Of a stretch of DNA of 6,427 nt, positions 6,161 to 6,427 are shown in pieces. Under the pieces are notes generated by a model. The model ran no database searches, was not told where the DNA came from, and worked only from the letters and a program-made list of their open reading frames with translations. This DNA comes from Paracoccaceae bacterium. GTDB taxonomy: Bacteria; Pseudomonadota; Alphaproteobacteria; Rhodobacterales; Rhodobacteraceae. The position numbers and the translations under genes were made by a program. Position 1 is the first letter of the stretch; each line of letters starts with the position of its first letter. The stretch covers positions 1 through 6,427 of the forward strand of contig DAOUQK010000217.1 of assembly GCA_030625695.1 (NCBI GenBank). Direction: 5' to 3'.

Positions 6161-6427
6161 TCAGGTTTTGGCCTGATACCAGGGCATTTCGGGCTTTGCC
6201 TGATCCAGCCCCGCCATCAGCCGGGCTTTTTCGCCCACATCATCGGGGCGCGAGATGACCTCGGCCAGTTCTTCCAACGACGCCACGGAATGACCGGCCC
6301 TAAAGCTGTCTACATGACGCAGCATGGCGTTGATGCCGCGCGCCTTGGGGGCAAACCCCTCCCACCGCAGCAGCGGGTTGAGCCAGATCAGACGCCGAGC
6401 ACTAAGATGCAGGCGCTGCATTTCGCG
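6161..6427 (-). CDS. coxE: CoxE-like VWA-domain protein, C-terminal fragment
   Basis: Only the last 88 codons are visible; the frame runs off the right edge, so the start and the VWA metal-site motif (DxSxS) are outside. The visible part contains RRLIWLNPLLRWEGFAPKARGI, broken here only by reading as RRLIWLNPLLR followed by WEGFAPKARGI, then LRHVDSFRAGHSVASLEELAEVI, typical of the C-terminal end of CoxE-type proteins of about 400 residues. In Oligotropha (Afipia) carboxidovorans, CoxE works with the AAA+ protein CoxD in post-translational maturation of the CODH metal centre. The stop TGA is at 6161-6163. It is on the same strand as the Mo hydroxylase operon but is separated from it by the sulfur-transport pair. 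Whether coxD lies upstream cannot be seen. Confidence 0.8.
   Translation of the reverse strand, partial: REMQRLHLSARRLIWLNPLLRWEGFAPKARGINAMLRHVDSFRAGHSVASLEELAEVISRPDDVGEKARLMAGLDQAKPEMPWYQAKT

Noticed and set aside
6160..6177. Hairpin ATCAGG-TTTTGG-CCTGAT at the stop codon of the CoxE-like gene
   Set aside because: The stem is short (6 bp, slightly longer with a bulge), overlaps coding sequence and is not followed by a T-run on the minus strand, so it is not a supportable terminator.

Overview
This window looks like part of an alphaproteobacterial chromosome, most likely from the Roseobacter/Rhodobacteraceae group. That placement is an inference from the moderately high GC content, the wording of the proteins and the gene set. 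No rRNA, tRNA, mobile element or CRISPR array was seen. All real genes lie on the minus strand, so the window reads biologically from right to left.

Right edge (6427 to 6161): the C-terminal end of a CoxE-like VWA protein, a maturation-type accessory of aerobic CO dehydrogenase (CODH)-like molybdenum enzymes. A 144-159 base gap (depending on the start chosen for the next gene) holds two ATTC-N8-GAAT inverted repeats. This spacing matches the operator of the persulfide-sensing ArsR-type repressors SqrR and BigR. The gap is followed by two closely linked half-size YeeE/YedE membrane genes (6001 to 4855), a probable thiosulfate/sulfur-compound transport pair. A strong hairpin with a T-tract (4764-4808) closes that unit.

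Left two thirds (4712 to 1): a molybdenum hydroxylase operon in the order xdhC-like, molybdopterin-binding protein (overlapping by 4 bases, GTGA), coxS (small [2Fe-2S] subunit), coxL (large molybdopterin subunit, cut by the window edge). The large subunit carries AYRGAGR at the active-site loop, which marks the form II CODH-like/xanthine dehydrogenase-like class and not form I CODH (AYxCSFR). True CO oxidation therefore cannot be assumed. No FAD subunit (coxM) lies in the window; in the usual form II order S-L-M it would lie past position 1.

The XdhC-like and molybdopterin-binding proteins probably prepare, sulfurate or deliver the molybdenum cofactor. CoxS carries electrons through two [2Fe-2S] clusters and CoxL holds the catalytic site. 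The sulfur-transport pair has its own apparent regulatory region and terminator, yet sits between accessory genes of a family whose enzymes often need a sulfurated molybdenum centre. The other notable non-coding element is a near-perfect 22-base-arm palindrome between coxS and coxL. No gap between genes exceeds about 160 bases.
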